A model generated the notes under the pieces. That model did no database searches. It was not told the DNA's origin and worked only from the letters and a program-made list of their open reading frames with translations. 64,000 bases of DNA from Elysia chlorotica (Eukaryota; Mollusca; Gastropoda; Plakobranchidae): the NCBI GenBank assembly GCA_003991915.1, contig RQTK01000295.1, forward strand, positions 456,195-520,194, read 5' to 3'. Made by a program: the position numbers and the translations under genes. This document shows positions 1-20,519 of the stretch, piece by piece. The first letter of the stretch is position 1; each line of letters starts with the position of its first letter.

Positions 1-40
1 ATAGTGCTAACGTTGGACGTCAAGCAAGAAACAAACGAAC

Positions 41-211
41 CCCCAGGGAGAGAGCGAGCTGCACGGCGCTCTCCGTGCGGATGTTGTTGTACTGCAGGCT
101 CAGCGTGCTCAGGTTGCCCGTGTCCGAGGCGAGGGCGAGGGCCAGCCGCGTGCCGTCCTTGAAGCCCAGAGCTGTGTGGTTCAGGTGCAGCTCGCGCAGG
201 TCCGGCACTGT
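41..211 (-). CDS. Duplicate of LRR exon 5 (downstream copy, partial gene)
   Basis: Same 171-nt exon as 1371-1541 at a constant offset of 1330 bases, with one substitution seen in the coding part (position 173, silent). The flanking SINE tail at 1-40 is also duplicated, whereas the intron beyond about 245 has diverged. It lies downstream of the gene's apparent stop, so it is either part of a second truncated 3' end continuing outside the window, an additional repeat exon, or a misassembled second haplotype. Confidence 0.6.
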
Positions 212-748
212 CTAGGGGCGGTGGCCGTGTGGAGGTGGAGCAAGTGGCAATGTTAGTAAACAGTTTAAAACCCTCATGCGTTTAAAAATCAATATTTTTG
301 TTCTCAAAGATTAGCGTTTTTAAAACAAATTAGGCCACTTTTACAGTGTGTCAATTTAAGAGACAATTAATAAAAGCGGAATCCTAATAAAATCAGCGCT
401 AGGGTTCAGCAAGAGGTGTTTTTTTTTTATTAGGAATAGTTTATTTTATACAATAAAAAAAGGCGAAACTGGAACCACAATTTCATATATGACTCTAAGT
501 ATGTTTTATTATATGGTTTCCATTGTAATTTGAAAGGCTCCATTCTCTTCGGCTATTTTCATTACCGTACTTTTTTGTGCTTTTGTCAAATGATGTGCAA
601 TTGTGTAGGATAAATTAGGTTGAGTCAATAACAACTATTGATTTTTTCCTCATAAAAAAAGAATTGTCTACTCCAAAGATAAGAGAAAAATATGAAGTTT
701 AAAACATTCTCGTATTTCGTTCCTGCCCCCGTTACACATTTTGTTTGG

Positions 749-754
749 TTTATT
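749..754 (-). promoter_or_regulatory. Candidate polyadenylation signal of the LRR gene
   Basis: AATAAA on the minus strand about 80 bases past the exon 6 stop codon. Common by chance in AT-rich DNA; its position supports a terminal exon. Confidence 0.35.
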
Positions 755-831
755 TCTAAAAGATTCTCATTTTCTTTGACAAGACAGTTTTAATCTATAC
801 TGAATTGTTGTAAATATAATATCAAATTTTC

Positions 832-6672
<5,841 letters not shown>

Positions 6673-9110
6673 GTGCTCTTGAAGAATGTCAACAGTGCAA
6701 ACAACGACACACTTGAGGATGCGGAAGTATGGTTACTGTTCTATTTTTTAGGTGTGAAACTGTCAAAGAGCAAAGCAATAAAATATGATGCCCATTTGAT
6801 AAAAAAAAAATTACTTCTCTCCCTTCAGTGCAAATAAGGGGTTTGCGAATGGGTATCAAAATAGAGAAGAAAAAAAAAAGAAAATTTTATTTTTCTACCA
6901 AGTTATCAACATAACTGCAGAGGCGTGTTATCAACAAAAATAAATCAAGTGTACAATTGAAATATATTGCCTGTTTACTCACGGTATGTATATATATGGA
7001 ATCCAATTTAACTTTTAAACATGAAGATTAGTAATGCTTATATAATTATTTTTCTGTTTTATATTTTTGATTATTATATTTCATTATAGAATTAACGCAT
7101 TTTCAAATTCAATAAATTAAATTAGGGGAGATAACAAATTCAGTCACCACAATAATCCTACTATGAACACGAAAAGACTTGTTTATGGCCAGTCAAGCTA
7201 AAATCAATATTGATTTTGACTTCTATGGAAATAGCCACTGATTGAATTCTAATCAACTTTCAACAGGAATTGCTTCTGAACAATCAATTCAGTCTAGCGT
7301 TGATGCAGCGAGAGGACCTTTCAATACTTTACATGAATCTCCTCTTGTTCAAGAGTAGACATCCCTTGGGGATTGTAACATTGCATTTGTAGGGGCCTAT
7401 AGACTGATGTGTGTCGTGAAATATCGATTACCTTTTACCACAGTGAAAACCAATTATTAATTTAAACCAGTAGTGTTTCGCAATATAAATAATTTTGTAA
7501 AACAAAATTGTTAAACCTACGTGTTCCAGCAAGTTAACATTTGGCAAGTTTTACAAAAAATAGGTTGGCTTAGCTTTAACATACCTAAGCATCTACTTTT
7601 CAAATGAATTATGAGTTTTTTCAGACGAAATATCAGCCTTTTTAAGTGTCTGCCCTATTTTTAATCGATATTTATCCGCTTTCCCCAGCAAGTCCGCTCA
7701 TGCTGTACCATACGAGTAAAAAGCTCTATTCCATAATAAGATTTTGCTTTTCTACAAGTTACACATATATTTCTAAACGGTGCTTTTGTGTCTGTCACTT
7801 AAGACATACTTTCGTACACTCATTCTAAAGCAAACGTCCCAAAATGATATTATCTTAGTGTTCTCTGGATTTGCTCTCATAATCTAAGAAGTGTTGAAAT
7901 GTTTCAATTAAGGCCCTTAGCGTCGTCAACGTATAAAGATCTCAATATTGATAAGAAAACCAACAGCAACCTACATTGATTAAAAAACAACAACAACTGA
8001 GCTTTCAATATTATTTGGAGGGTAAAATAAACTTTTCACCCAATGTAACTATACAATACACCAACTTAGATCATATCAACTGTCTAGTGTTTTGTCCTAT
8101 CTCTATTTAACAGAAGTTTAATGATTAGCAAATAAAAAAAGATACTTCCAATCTAAAGACTTATAATGTTGAGAATATGACGGTTCCATTTGATGGGAAC
8201 ATCAATCTGTCAGAAAAAAATATGGGGCTAACTGCATTAAAAAAAAAACAAAAAAAACAACGAAACTTACTCTGTCTCAATGAATCTTTCTCACAACATT
8301 GCAGAACAGAATAGTTATACAAAATGGTACCTACCTTTTCTTCTCTTAGAATAAAAAAAAATCCTCAACACGACCGTCGGGTTGTTTATTATTTCCCCCC
8401 TGAACCTACTGTAATGGCTAAACTTCGAAACACGTAGAATATAAATAAATCCTCAGTTTAAGAATCAAAACACACCTGGAATCACATCACAGATCCTTAA
8501 TATTCACTTCTGATTAGAAAAAAACCCCGTTTAGCTTCCATGCCTGACTTGCGACTAACAGCCAAGGGCTTTCTGTTTCAGAGCTATACAAAGTCGAGCA
8601 GGCAGACGATTTGGACAAACGTGGCCTATCAAGCAAGCTCCACACTCGAGGCTGTTCTACATAATGTCACTTTGAACTGGACAGGCAGACCCTTCACGGA
8701 CTGGGAGAGTAATCATCCTTTTTTGTTCTAGGTTTTCAAAGGGAACTATTCCCTTAATGTGCTCTTAAGATCAAATCTTCATTAATTTATGCGTTCGGTG
8801 TAATAATCAATTGATTAGTAAAAATGCACCATTCATACATAGCACAAGTCCTTTAAAGTCTTAACATAAATAGCAAATAGCTTTGATTACGAAGAGACAG
8901 TCAAAGATTAAAGCCGAATTAACGAACTTCAACTACGACATAAAACAGTTACACGTTTTATATAAACAAAAATGACTATCAAACCAATTTATCGAAAATG
9001 ATCTTTGTAATTTTTCTGGACTCATACTATCAAGTAAAACATTTGTTTTTTTACTGCCCTGTTCCTAAGTTTCTTATCTTTATTGCCTGCTCGTGGTCAA
9101 GTTCAAATCA
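6673..9110. other. Intergenic, no gene recognised
   Basis: AT-rich sequence upstream of the LRR gene. Open frames are short (60-63 residues) and show no domain or splice-supported coding pattern. Confidence 0.6.
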
Positions 9111-9135
9111 GTCTCCCTCTCCCCCCCCCCTCTCT

Positions 9136-9184
<49 letters not shown>

Positions 9185-9850
9185 CCTATCCATTTCTCTC
9201 TCTAATTATTCTTGTCTCTGAATTTTCTCACGCGTTAAATTTTCATGATTTGTGTTTATCACACGTCGGTCATTTAAATAAAATTGTCTCTTTTGATAGG
9301 TTTTATTTCCTACCTGTAATTTATATAAAAAAATCTTTTTACTTTTGTCTGTGTTGCTCTAAATTATTATCTTTTGAATAACAAGGCTGCCTTATTGCCT
9401 GCCTCTATATTTTTCTGCTTCTTATCTATGTTTATTTCTCCCGAAATCATTTTATATACAATGTCTCAGATACATTTTGGTTGTGGTACGCATTTACAGA
9501 CCTTTTAAACGGTCACGCACCATTCCACCACGTTTAACTTTGAATGCAGCATGATATGAAATCAATACGAAGGTTACCTTTCTCAGCCTCAAGTTCTATT
9601 TGACTCGTCGACACACTAGCAGCTGCCTATATCTGTTTTTGTCTCACATGTCTAACTTAAAATGTTACACTTTCTATTTTCTATTGGCCCTCTTTTCTCT
9701 TTCCACCTTTTTCTCCCTCCCTCTCTAAATCTCTCTCTCTATCTTTCTCTCTCTCTTTCTCTCTCTCTTTCTTCTCTCTCTTTCTCCTCTCTTTCTATCT
9801 CTTTGTTTCTCTCTCATTCTCCCCCCTCTGTCGCTTTCTATCTATCTTTC
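9111..9850. repeat. Two CT-rich tracts
   Basis: (CT)n at about 9120-9180 and an interrupted CT/TTTC tract at about 9720-9835. Confidence 0.85.
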
Positions 9851-9984
9851 TGTTAAGTCAATCCACTTATCTATCTTTCAATCCTTCTCTTTTTATGGTT
9901 AAGCTGTCTGTCAGTCTGAGCGTCTTTCAGTCTTTAACTTCAAGGCTGTCGCTCGCAACGCCTCTATCTCTCTCTCTATCTCTC

Positions 9985-10232
<248 letters not shown>

Positions 10233-10239
10233 GCACACG

Positions 10240-12030
10240 CAGCATCAATATTACTTCTAAAGGAACAAGACGCATGAGAGGCGAGATAAAAAAAAGAAGC
10301 GATATCTGTAGTAAACAAAGAAAAATATTTTTTTTTTAAATATTCAAACAAATTTCATCCAATATTTTCTAAAAGTCTTTCATAAATTCATTTTGAGTCC
10401 GAAATTTGTTACCCAATACACAATAACATTTCTCTGATATGGAACAATTCTTCCATAATAATAATGGCTCTCACAATCATGATTGTGTACCTTTCTTTAA
10501 CGTTAACGACAAGCCAAACAGAAGACGCCTAAACTGAAAGATATGAGTTTAAAGTGGACAATCGCTGAACACTCCTTGTAATCCTTTGTCAACACTTCTT
10601 TTTCAGATCGAACAGTAAGCGGTAGCCGGGAGAACAGGGCAATCTTGAAAGTGGCAGGTATAAGTTACAGTATAACCAGTTTCATCCAAGTGCTGGATCA
10701 ACGTTTTGAAGAAGTAAATTATGTTTAGAGTTATAATATGTTACCAATTTTAGAACATAATGGTTTTACGCCCTTGGTAACCTATGCACAATACAAACGA
10801 AAGGGCTGTATGTTCATTTGTAACACCCAAGTCGTTCTAATTAAAAAAAACAACAACAAATGCGTTTATTACTTCATGATTGAATAATAATCATTTTTTG
10901 TCAATGTGTAAATTGCATAATAAATTATATTCTTATTAATCCATTTTATTATTGAACGGTTTTCAAAATATTTCATGTTCAAGGAAATAAATGGAAAAAC
11001 ACATTTTAACAACTTTTTGTTATATCTCTGTTTTAGAGCATTTGTACATTTTTCTGTACTAAATGTAATATTGTAGACTGCATTGTAGCCTTTGAGAAAA
11101 TTTGAATACAATTTTCTATTGCTTAAACAATGTTTTGCAACTATTGCATCTTTTGTTGCCTTTCCTGTTATTAATAAAGAATAACCAACCTTTTGTGTTG
11201 AAAAAAGCAACGGTACACAGCTTTTGCAGAACAATACAATACAGCTTTCACACTTTTTGGGAGCACAAAAAGGCATTAAGATCTATGAATAGGTCAGCTG
11301 AATACCATCCGTCCATAACTTTTTATTTCGATACCCGTAGCGCTTTGCCTCCGTCCTGCGGTGTTTTCGTATTATTACCCTCACATAAATGCCGTCTAGA
11401 TATAGTTCGGGACAGAAGGCATTTCTCTACCGAAGTAGAACAATGAGGTTTTTAGATTTTCTTTTAATCAATACGCTTTTGGGTTTTATATAATGGTCGC
11501 GCCGGTTACTAGAGCTGCAAACCGCAACACTATGATTTAGAAGCTTCGTTGTGTAGATCAATGTAACAAGAAACCTCACAGGGGAGATCGATGAGTATGA
11601 AAGTCAATCTTTCTACAAGTCTTGCTATATAATATAATCAACCTTGGAATCAATGATAGTTGGTATGAGGGCAAATAAATCGATTTAAACTTCTTTACTT
11701 AATATTTTAATAAGGATGTCTTTCGTTTTAAATTTACAGCATTACAATATTATTTCTATGATAATATTTTGCTGTGGCCACAGGTTTATATCTTTTAAAC
11801 AAAGGAAAAAGGTGTTTACCTAGCTTTGAAAAATTAAATTCAGAATAATCGAGCTTAAAGTATAAAGGCATCAATTGTAGAGTTGATTTAAAAGTAATAA
11901 TAGCATAAAAAAGAAACAAAACAAAACAAACGAAAGAGCTGACTGCAACAAAAAGAAATACCTGAAGGAAAAAGAGATAGAAATAGAAACAAAGAATTAA
12001 ATATTGGTAGGTGCAAAGAGAGACAGACAG
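10240..12030. other. Intergenic, no gene recognised
   Basis: AT-rich. A 135-codon frame on the minus strand (10869-11276) is the only longer one; it has no recognisable motif and overlaps a 114-codon frame on the other strand. Confidence 0.55.
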
Positions 12031-12034
12031 AGAT

Positions 12035-12104
<70 letters not shown>

Positions 12105-12836
12105 GAAAGAGAAAGAGAAGTATAACATCAGATGCGGGAGAGGGAAAGAGCTGGTAGTAAAAAAAAAATCAGATACACATTAAATCGGTGAACAGAGAGA
12201 CAAAGATTGAGACACTGAGTATACTCTATATACTTTGTGGAATAAATGTGTTGTTGTTTTTCCAATCATATTTACAATTAATTAAGTTTTCGGACTCCAC
12301 CACTTAGCCTTCAAGAGAAGAAAAACATCCAAACTTGTCCTGCATAGGACAGTAATAAAATTCCCTATCAATTACCGTGGCACTGTGCCATGAACAATGG
12401 CCTCAGAAATGGAACTATTGTTTGTTTATGGAGGGATAAATGCTCGGTGCTGGCGAGACATACGGATTTCTGGAACCACTGGTTTGTAGCATGCAATTAC
12501 TGGCTGTATGTTGCAGGTACCAAAATAAACAGACGCTTATCTCTTTGTCTCCAAACGCTTATAGTTCACATAAAGTTCCACATCCTTGCATATTCTGAAA
12601 CTCTCAGGGTTTTGCAGTTCGCACGTGACTGTAAATGGGTGTTACCGGACAAGAAAATACTGCAATTAAAAATTCGGCTGTGTGTATTTTATTATTCCTT
12701 TTGTTTCCTTTCATGATGATAAGGATATAATTAACCAACGCTAAGGATAATTAAAGTTGATATGTAGCCTACAGAAAGCACTGCATCAAAGGAATGTTAG
12801 TGGAGTAAAAGACGCGCTTACAGTGAAAGCTATAAC

Positions 12837-12875
<39 letters not shown>

Positions 12876-12905
12876 AGAGAGAGAGTTAGAGAGAGAAAGC
12901 GCCCG
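12020..12905. repeat. (GA)n tracts
   Basis: (GA)n at about 12030-12105 and an interrupted GA tract at 12838-12905. The sequence between them (about 12120-12837) shows nothing further. Confidence 0.85.
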
Positions 12906-15899
12906 AGAGAGAAAGATTTAGAGAGAGAGAAAGAGAAAGACAGCTGGATTGAGTGACAGTAGTAGGAAAAATTAAGAGAGATAAACATTAATGGTGAACA
13001 TTGTGAACGCCCCAGCGTCGTTAAAACAACCTGCTACAGTCAATTAGACACTTTGAAGTGTCATATGTTAGATGTCAATGCTGCTATGTAATTACTTTTC
13101 CACACCTAATTTTATAATTAAGATGTCTGCACTCGCCAAAAGAAAAAGAATAGGGACCTATAAAACACCTCAGTCATTCTTTGGGTTTGGCACTCCTTTC
13201 TTCGTGTCGATAACACTACCAAACATATCCTCTTCAGTTATTTGAGGTTTCCAATTTCTCATTCGATTAATAAAGTTTGAACGCTGCGGTTCATTGGTCG
13301 TTCTCAATTGGTACGAACGCAATATTTTACTATTACACACACAAGAGCGGTTCTCTTTATAATTAAAACAGAGAGAAAGTCATAACATAAAAGCTAGGCT
13401 TTGAATTTTGCCTTTTAACCACAATGATATATTGGTCTATCTGAACCTATGATACCCTTTAAGAAATATGAAATCAATAAATATGGTAAAATTCAGATAC
13501 ATAATTTAGATAACATTTTGTTTATCTGCATGCTATAAGAAGTAAGCTACAATTAAAAGAAACAGTATGAGTCCTATTAAAATCATACTTTTGGTGTTGA
13601 AGTGCAGTTAAATATTCGCTTCACATCATCAAAATTTCAGCAGAGAAAAAGAAAATAGTCGAAAGGAACCAACATTATAGTTTAGTCGGCGGATTATTAT
13701 GAAACAGATTCACGTTTAAAAGAAATAAACAGGGACGGAAAGACGAGAACCCCGTTCCAATGATGTACTTACCGATGTGAAGGGGGAAAAGGGAGGGAGG
13801 GGCAGGGGCAAGAGGCAATAAATATAACTTAAAGCCCAAACAAAATGCGTTTTAGTTTTTTTTTTTAATCAAACTTCGAACGAAACTGTCAATATCTTTT
13901 CTTTTCTAAATGTCTCCTTAGAGTGCGATCGGCACCCCACATTGTTAGTACCTAAAAATAATGCGTTTTGCAGTCCTAGTTTTATACATTTAAATAAACA
14001 AAATACAACAAAAGATTAAAAATTGTAAAGAATCGTATGATTTTTCCTTTATTATTCAAGCGAACTATACAACAAAGAAGAAAAAGGAAATGTTATTAAG
14101 TAAACACAGTTATGTGTTATGGACTTTTGATACTACTAAAAGGTGCTATTCGTTAACTGCTGTATACATGTACACACTATTATCAAGACATTCAAAGTCG
14201 TCGATAAAATCGGTGCTCTTGTTCCATAAATGTCGATTTACTTTAATACCGCAACTCACTTCGAAAAAAAAAATTATCTTTTTAAAACATCAAACCTTTT
14301 TATAAGTTCCTTGATAAAAGATCCCAAGTTGTATCACAGATCATTAAATCAAACCCTTTTCTTTTAATGAGTATCATAATGTTAATAAACCCGTTGCTGT
14401 TATTGATTAAAAATATTGAGTGCCCTCGCAAAGAGTTTACCCACTGACGCTGCACAAGTGAATCAATGGTAAATCTGGCATAGAACTACGTACATGAGCA
14501 AAGCACTGGTTACCATACGCGTATATGAATGGCGAAATTAATTTGGGGCGTTTCACGCTTTGAATAACGGAGAAAACTTTTTAAAGTAAAAACTCCAGGA
14601 GAGTAGAAATAACAGTATTCTTAATAAAAAAAAAGAATTCAAACTGTCCCAATAACTAAAAAAATGTCCTTTGATCTTTCATTACGTTTCATGTTTCTCT
14701 TCCAATGTTTCATTTTCCCTATTATTGCACACATGAAACACGAAATAAATGCGCCACTAATATACTTATTATCACTTGGTAAAAACGTAAATTAAAACAA
14801 AGTAAACGAATAACGAAATATTTATTGCAAAACAGGGAATACGAAAGACTGGAAACTTACCATAAAAATATTAATTATAGATTGCACCGCTCGAGCTTTT
14901 CGACTTGTTATCATAACATTATAGTGTTAAATAATAATAATGCGATGATTTTTTTGTGTTATTTATCTATTATGCCATCATTATACCATCTTGGCATGTA
15001 TTGAAAATAATTACATATCTTACTATCATTTTCTCTATTTTATCTGTTTGAGTCTATCTGTACAACAATGATTTCAATCCAATCATGTCGGAAGTATCAA
15101 ACAGTATCTTGAACTATTATTTTTAATGGTAAATAATATTTCTAATCATTGAGGATAGAGGAATGCACTTTTGATACCTGAAAATTATAAAGTAAAAAAA
15201 AAACAAACTATTATTTCAGAGTTAAATTACTTATGGATTGGTGGGCACAAGGGTGGTAATGGTGCAAAAAAATTATCTAGATTTTTAATATTTGCACATC
15301 CTTTGAAATATACCGATCTAGTTATGTGTTGAGTATGTAGATATTGATCTAGCTTTATGAAAAAAAACAACGATGGAGAAAATTAATGTGCGATTGAAAA
15401 TAATACAATCAAAAGAATAAACGTGGCTATAAAGCAGAAATCGATTTCTAATCGTTTGCAATGCAATTTAATTGGACTGAAGTTTATGGACTTGCCAAAT
15501 TAGTTTTGATATCAATAGTGCCTTTGATCTGAATAGAATCAGAATTTTTCACCAAAAACAAACTGCTCGACGAAAACTATCAAAATATTTTCAATTTATG
15601 GACTGAGCTATGAACAGCAAGGAAAGGTGTACAACTATTTCAAAATGTAGGGCAGTTTCACAGTGTTCTACTTATGTCAGCCATTTTTATTTCGCAAAGG
15701 TAAAAACCCCTTACACGCGTCATTGTAATGTTATTTGATTACAGGAATATATAGAATTTTGTGTATTACCAGAACTGTCTCTCACATTTTCGTTCCAATG
15801 TTTCTTTGTCTTCCCAGCATTCCGTTGCCTTTGTTCTCATTTCATAGTTTCTTATGAACTCTCATTTCCTTTTTCCTTTACATTTTTCCAGACTCTCTT
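12906..15899. other. Intergenic, no feature recognised
   Basis: About 3 kb of AT-rich sequence with only short open frames and no SINE or long repeat that I could see. Confidence 0.55.
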
Positions 15900-15948
<49 letters not shown>

Positions 15949-16934
15949 CCTTGGTGTGTGAAAAAACAACAACAACATCTGTGTATGTGTGTTTCTCTCT
16001 CAGACTCATTTTTAATTAATTTCCCTTGGGCTCCTTAACAAGCTTGAAAAATGTCGCTCTTAACCTCTTGAGATTAAAATCACTATCATTAATTTTTCTT
16101 CAATCGTGTCTCAATTCGTTAAAGTATCTGTGATTGACTTTCTTTCTTTTATCCATTGTTAACTTTATAGTTTATTGAGGGTTTATATGTTATCCTCCTC
16201 AACAATAAGTTACTAATCTACGTTTATTTCAATTCGATAATTAAAACTGAATTATGCATATTTAGATCCACCTGCCTATTCCCTCTTGAACATTTTCCTC
16301 TTCATATCTAATTTCTTTCTCTAAGCAGATTTTTTACTGTGTATTGCTGAAAATTTCTGGCTTCATATTACTTTTCTACAAATGCGTTTCGTGATCACTC
16401 ATTATGCTAATCCTTCTTATTAAATTAGTACCAGGCTACCTGTTATGCTGTCTTTAGATCGACTAGAGTGTAGATCATGTTCTCCCACACAGGTCTGAGA
16501 CGGATCACCAATTAGATAAACACTTAAGCTAACAGGATCACATCGCAACCATTAATGCGTTCTTTAGCAATTTCTTCAGGGAACTTCATGCCCCCCCCCC
16601 CCCCCCCCCCCCTTCAAAAGGATAAAACCGCCTCTCTTTCAAACAAAATACTAAAACTGCACTAGTGTGTGGCAAGGTGCTTAACTTTCCCAAAGGTGTT
16701 CGTTTGACGTCGGTTATACCCCTTGCGGCGTCACTGAGCAAACAAAATGGCTCTCTATAATAGAACAGATTTCCAATTAGAATAATGGTTGTAGACAGGG
16801 CATACAGACAGCCTATTCGAATTTCTTTTCTCCCTCCCCCACCCTATTTCCTCTCCCTCTATCTCTCTCTCCCTCTCTCTCTCTCTATCTCTCTCTCCCT
16901 CTCTCTCTGTCTGTTCTGTCTCTCTGTGTTTGTT

Positions 16935-17032
<98 letters not shown>

Positions 17033-17038
17033 CTCTCT
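15900..17038. repeat. CT microsatellites and a poly-C run
   Basis: (CT)n at 15902-15942, a run of about 22 C at 16590-16612, and a compound CT/CTGT tract at about 16850-17038. No coding sequence is recognised in between. Confidence 0.85.
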
Positions 17039-17039
17039 G

Positions 17040-18760
17040 TTTGTTATTGAATTATTATTATTCTTTCCGTTACTCATCATCTATATTTGAAACATGATTA
17101 TGTTTCTCTGTTTTCTTATTTCTCTTTGATAGGTTCTATATACATTATTATTATAATTAATCTTTATACTTACGCCCTCCTCTTTCCGTTTCATTCAGTT
17201 TAAACGTTTTCCTTTTCCACCTATTCCTCTTACTATCTGTGTTTTTATACTTCTATTTTTTTACTCAGGGGTGTGTAAAAGACAAAAAAGTATAAACTTC
17301 TGAAACTCTCAAGCGCGAATGAAAGCTTATTGTTTGACAAAAGATCCACAAGGAAGAAAAGATTAAACAATATTAATTATTTCGTCGGTTATAATTGCAA
17401 TAATGAAACATAAACTGTTACACTATTTTTCCCATTCGGAACTTTTTTAAAATGCCACCAATTGGGAATTCCTATAGAGCAGCATAATCAAGATCGAGAG
17501 TATGTTTTGTTCATATTTTGTTTTATGCATACGCGGGTTATCATGTTACTGTCTCACTAGATGAGGATGAAAGAGAATTACTGCAGTTCAAGAGCAACAT
17601 AAAAAATACCATGCATTTTGTTATAAATTTCAAATATAACTGTTAATTAAGCAATGGATTTAAATTGTATTGTGTGTTCGTCAATATGGAAAAAAAGCTT
17701 CGGTGAGAATAATACTATAGAAGTGATAATAATCATCCCGGTAATGCTAAGCAGGCCTAATCAACAGAAAACTAGCCAATTTAGTGATTTGATGTAGGCC
17801 CTACTATTTTAATGTAGGCACAAAACCTTCAAACAGTCTAAAAATCTGGGTGGGTTCAGTATAAGATTATTTAATTATCAAAGCATACAAAATAAATATT
17901 AATTTTTGTCAGTTTCTACAGTTTTGAAAAATTGATTATGCTTTTATGAGCTGTATTTTATTCTTTCTTATCTTCACTGTTACTCTAATGTCCTTAAAAA
18001 CAAACCAACATTTTGGCGAGTTTCCTTCTCCATCACTTCTTATATTTTTTCCAAATATTAAATGATACATTTATATTCTTTTTAATTGATATGACTTAAA
18101 AAAAAAAACTTGTCAAGCTGTCCCTATTAGATCAATACTTCAAAGACTACAGGTTCGACTAGTTTTCTGTTGGTACACGCCACTCAACACGTTGGTAGTT
18201 ATTTTTACCATTGTAGACTAAGCCCATTGCTATCTGTTTGGAGGTGGAAGAAAGTCCAGACCGATCACTGGAGAATTGAGATCAGATTACTTTCATTCAC
18301 AGCCGTTCACTCTGACAATGCTCCCTGACCAATGCAGGCATGAATCACGGGAACCGCTTAGCATAAAGAGAGATTCCATAACGACAGGAAGCTCTGACGT
18401 TGTCATTAACACCAGACCAGGCACTAAAAATGTTCTTGCTTCATTGCCTGGTTTATTTCTTCTAAATGGCTGCCTAGCTGAGGCGGTATATCGAAATCGA
18501 CTATTATTGTTTTGATCGCCATTTTACACGCTGAATCGTATACTGCATTCACCGAATCACATGAAAACAAAAAATGTGATATAATTTACATGTAGTATTA
18601 TGAATTCAGTTAGGTGGCCGATGAACGCAAAATTAAGTTAAAACAGAGAGAAAAAGAAGAAGAGACTCTAAGACCGACATAAAGAAGGATTTTAAGACAT
18701 GATACAAAAAGAATAGAAACGTTTATTATCTCTAGAATAATACTAGGCAGAAGAGAAAGA
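17040..18760. other. Intergenic, no feature recognised
   Basis: AT-rich, short frames only (for example 18276-18515), with no coding support. Confidence 0.55.
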
Positions 18761-18825
18761 AAGGGCGAGAGAGACAGATACATACATACATACATACATA
18801 CAGACAGACAAATAGAGAGATAGAG

Positions 18826-18906
<81 letters not shown>

Positions 18907-18921
18907 CATTATTATTATTAT
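18760..18921. repeat. Compound microsatellite (GA)n, (CATA)n, (ATT)n
   Basis: CATA repeats at about 18779-18802, GA repeats to 18872, then ATT triplets to about 18921. Confidence 0.9.
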
Positions 18922-19527
18922 CACAATCACTAATGCTATATACGGATGTGTTCCAATCTTTTCCCGCGCATGGTATGACCACAGCATCTCACTTGTCGAG
19001 TCATCATTTAAACATAACTATTGTATTGAACAAGAATCTAAAAACCGAAACTTTTTCGAAGCGATCCTGCACCTTCCGAATGTTGTTTTTCTAATCATTT
19101 GAACCATTAGAACAAGCGCTTTAATTGCAATTTTAAGCGATTTTTGTGCATTCTGTAAGTCCTATGCCAGTAACTAAGACATAAAGGGTCTCGAGATTAA
19201 CACCGGGCTTGTTTATGTGTTGCTATTAAGAGACATAGCGGAGAAAATGCCATTAATTCTGTCATCACCAACCTCAATATACTGGCACCGATCCATCCAT
19301 TGGGCTTAAGCACAACAATAGTTGTTATAACAGTGTTTAACACACCACAGAGAGAAACTGGCTTAGAGGGAAAAGACAATTAAAAAAACCCAGAAGAATG
19401 AAAGTAGAAAACGCTGACATGACATAAAGTAGAGGTAAAGAAAGAGATTGAGAGAGAAAAACAAAAAAGGGAGAAAGAAAGAGAAAAAAAAGTAGCGAGA
19501 ATGGGTGGAGAGAAGTAGTAGCTGAGT

Positions 19528-19762
19528 CGGTTTAACATCCAACGTCAGTACTATATAAGCTATATTGTGGACGGGCCCCAAGACTGACGTCTGACAATTT
19601 TTATGTGCACACGAGACAGGGCGTTTATACCATGACTCCTGTCTCCGGTCACATTAAACTGACACTGACCCAACCTGTAAGCGACGAAATCGCTAGTGCT
19701 CGAACCACGGACCTTCTGCGTCGGTAGCCGATGTTCTACCACAAGGCTACCGCGCCGTCTAG
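19528..19762 (-). mobile_element. tRNA-derived SINE, nearly complete, minus orientation
   Basis: Reverse complement of the full family layout: tRNA-like head near 19690-19760 (GGCGCGGTAGCCTTGTGGTA and GGTTCGAGCACTAG), body with GTTGGGTCAG..GTGTCAG, and tail with CAATATAGCTTATATAGTAC and GACGTTGGATGTTAAAC. Confidence 0.8.
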
Positions 19763-20102
19763 TATGGAGAGAAGGAGAGAAAGGGGAAGGAGAAGACGCA
19801 CAAAGAATAGGAGAAACCTATTAACAGATTCATACATTTAAAAAAATGCCCTCTTTCATAACATTTTTCTAATGAGCCTCTATCACCCCATTTTTAAGTT
19901 TCCCGTTACGGGAGACGTGAAACTAATACTAATAGTAGTTTTTCATTCGCTGACTAGGCAAAAAATAACCACTATGTCTCATAATCGATGGTTGGGGCGC
20001 GTGGAATAAAAATCAAATATCTTATGTTGTCTCCTTTGTTTTGGTTTTGATGCAAATGTGCTTGTTTTAGAAGAAAAAAAACATTCAATACTTTAGTCTG
20101 TC

Positions 20103-20135
20103 GTGAGAGAGAGAGAGATAAGGAGAGAGAGAGAT

Positions 20136-20218
<83 letters not shown>

Positions 20219-20228
20219 GAGAGAGCGA
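20103..20228. repeat. (GA)n microsatellite
   Basis: GA dinucleotides with a few GATAGG and CAGA interruptions. Confidence 0.9.
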
Positions 20229-20394
20229 GTATTATAATGATATGTTAGCCCATTCTTTGTTTAAAAAGCATGAATAATTAAATATTTAGAGACACAATTC
20301 ATATTGTTGTTAACCAGCGTTTCTTTCCCACGAGTATAAAATGTCTAAAACCAAAAACAAAACAAAAACAAACAAACCCCTCCCCCCAAAAAAT

Positions 20395-20515
20395 AACAAC
20401 AACAACAATAACAACAACAATAAAGATACACAAACAACAACAACAGTAAAGATACACAAACAACAACAACAGTAAAGATACACAAACAACAACAACAATA
20501 AAGATACACAAACAA
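20395..20515. repeat. 26-bp minisatellite in a CAA-rich tract
   Basis: The unit AAAGATACACAAACAACAAC plus AACAGT starts at 20422, 20448, 20474 and 20500, an exact 26-base period with the last copy partial. It is preceded by loose CAA repeats. Confidence 0.85.
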
Positions 20516-20519
20516 AAAA

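Noticed and set aside
10869..11276. 135-codon minus-strand frame
   Set aside because: No recognisable motif, AT-rich composition, and an overlapping 114-codon frame on the other strand; chance is likelier.
12390..12716. 108-codon plus-strand frame
   Set aside because: No domain, splice context or repeat-family match seen; treated as chance.
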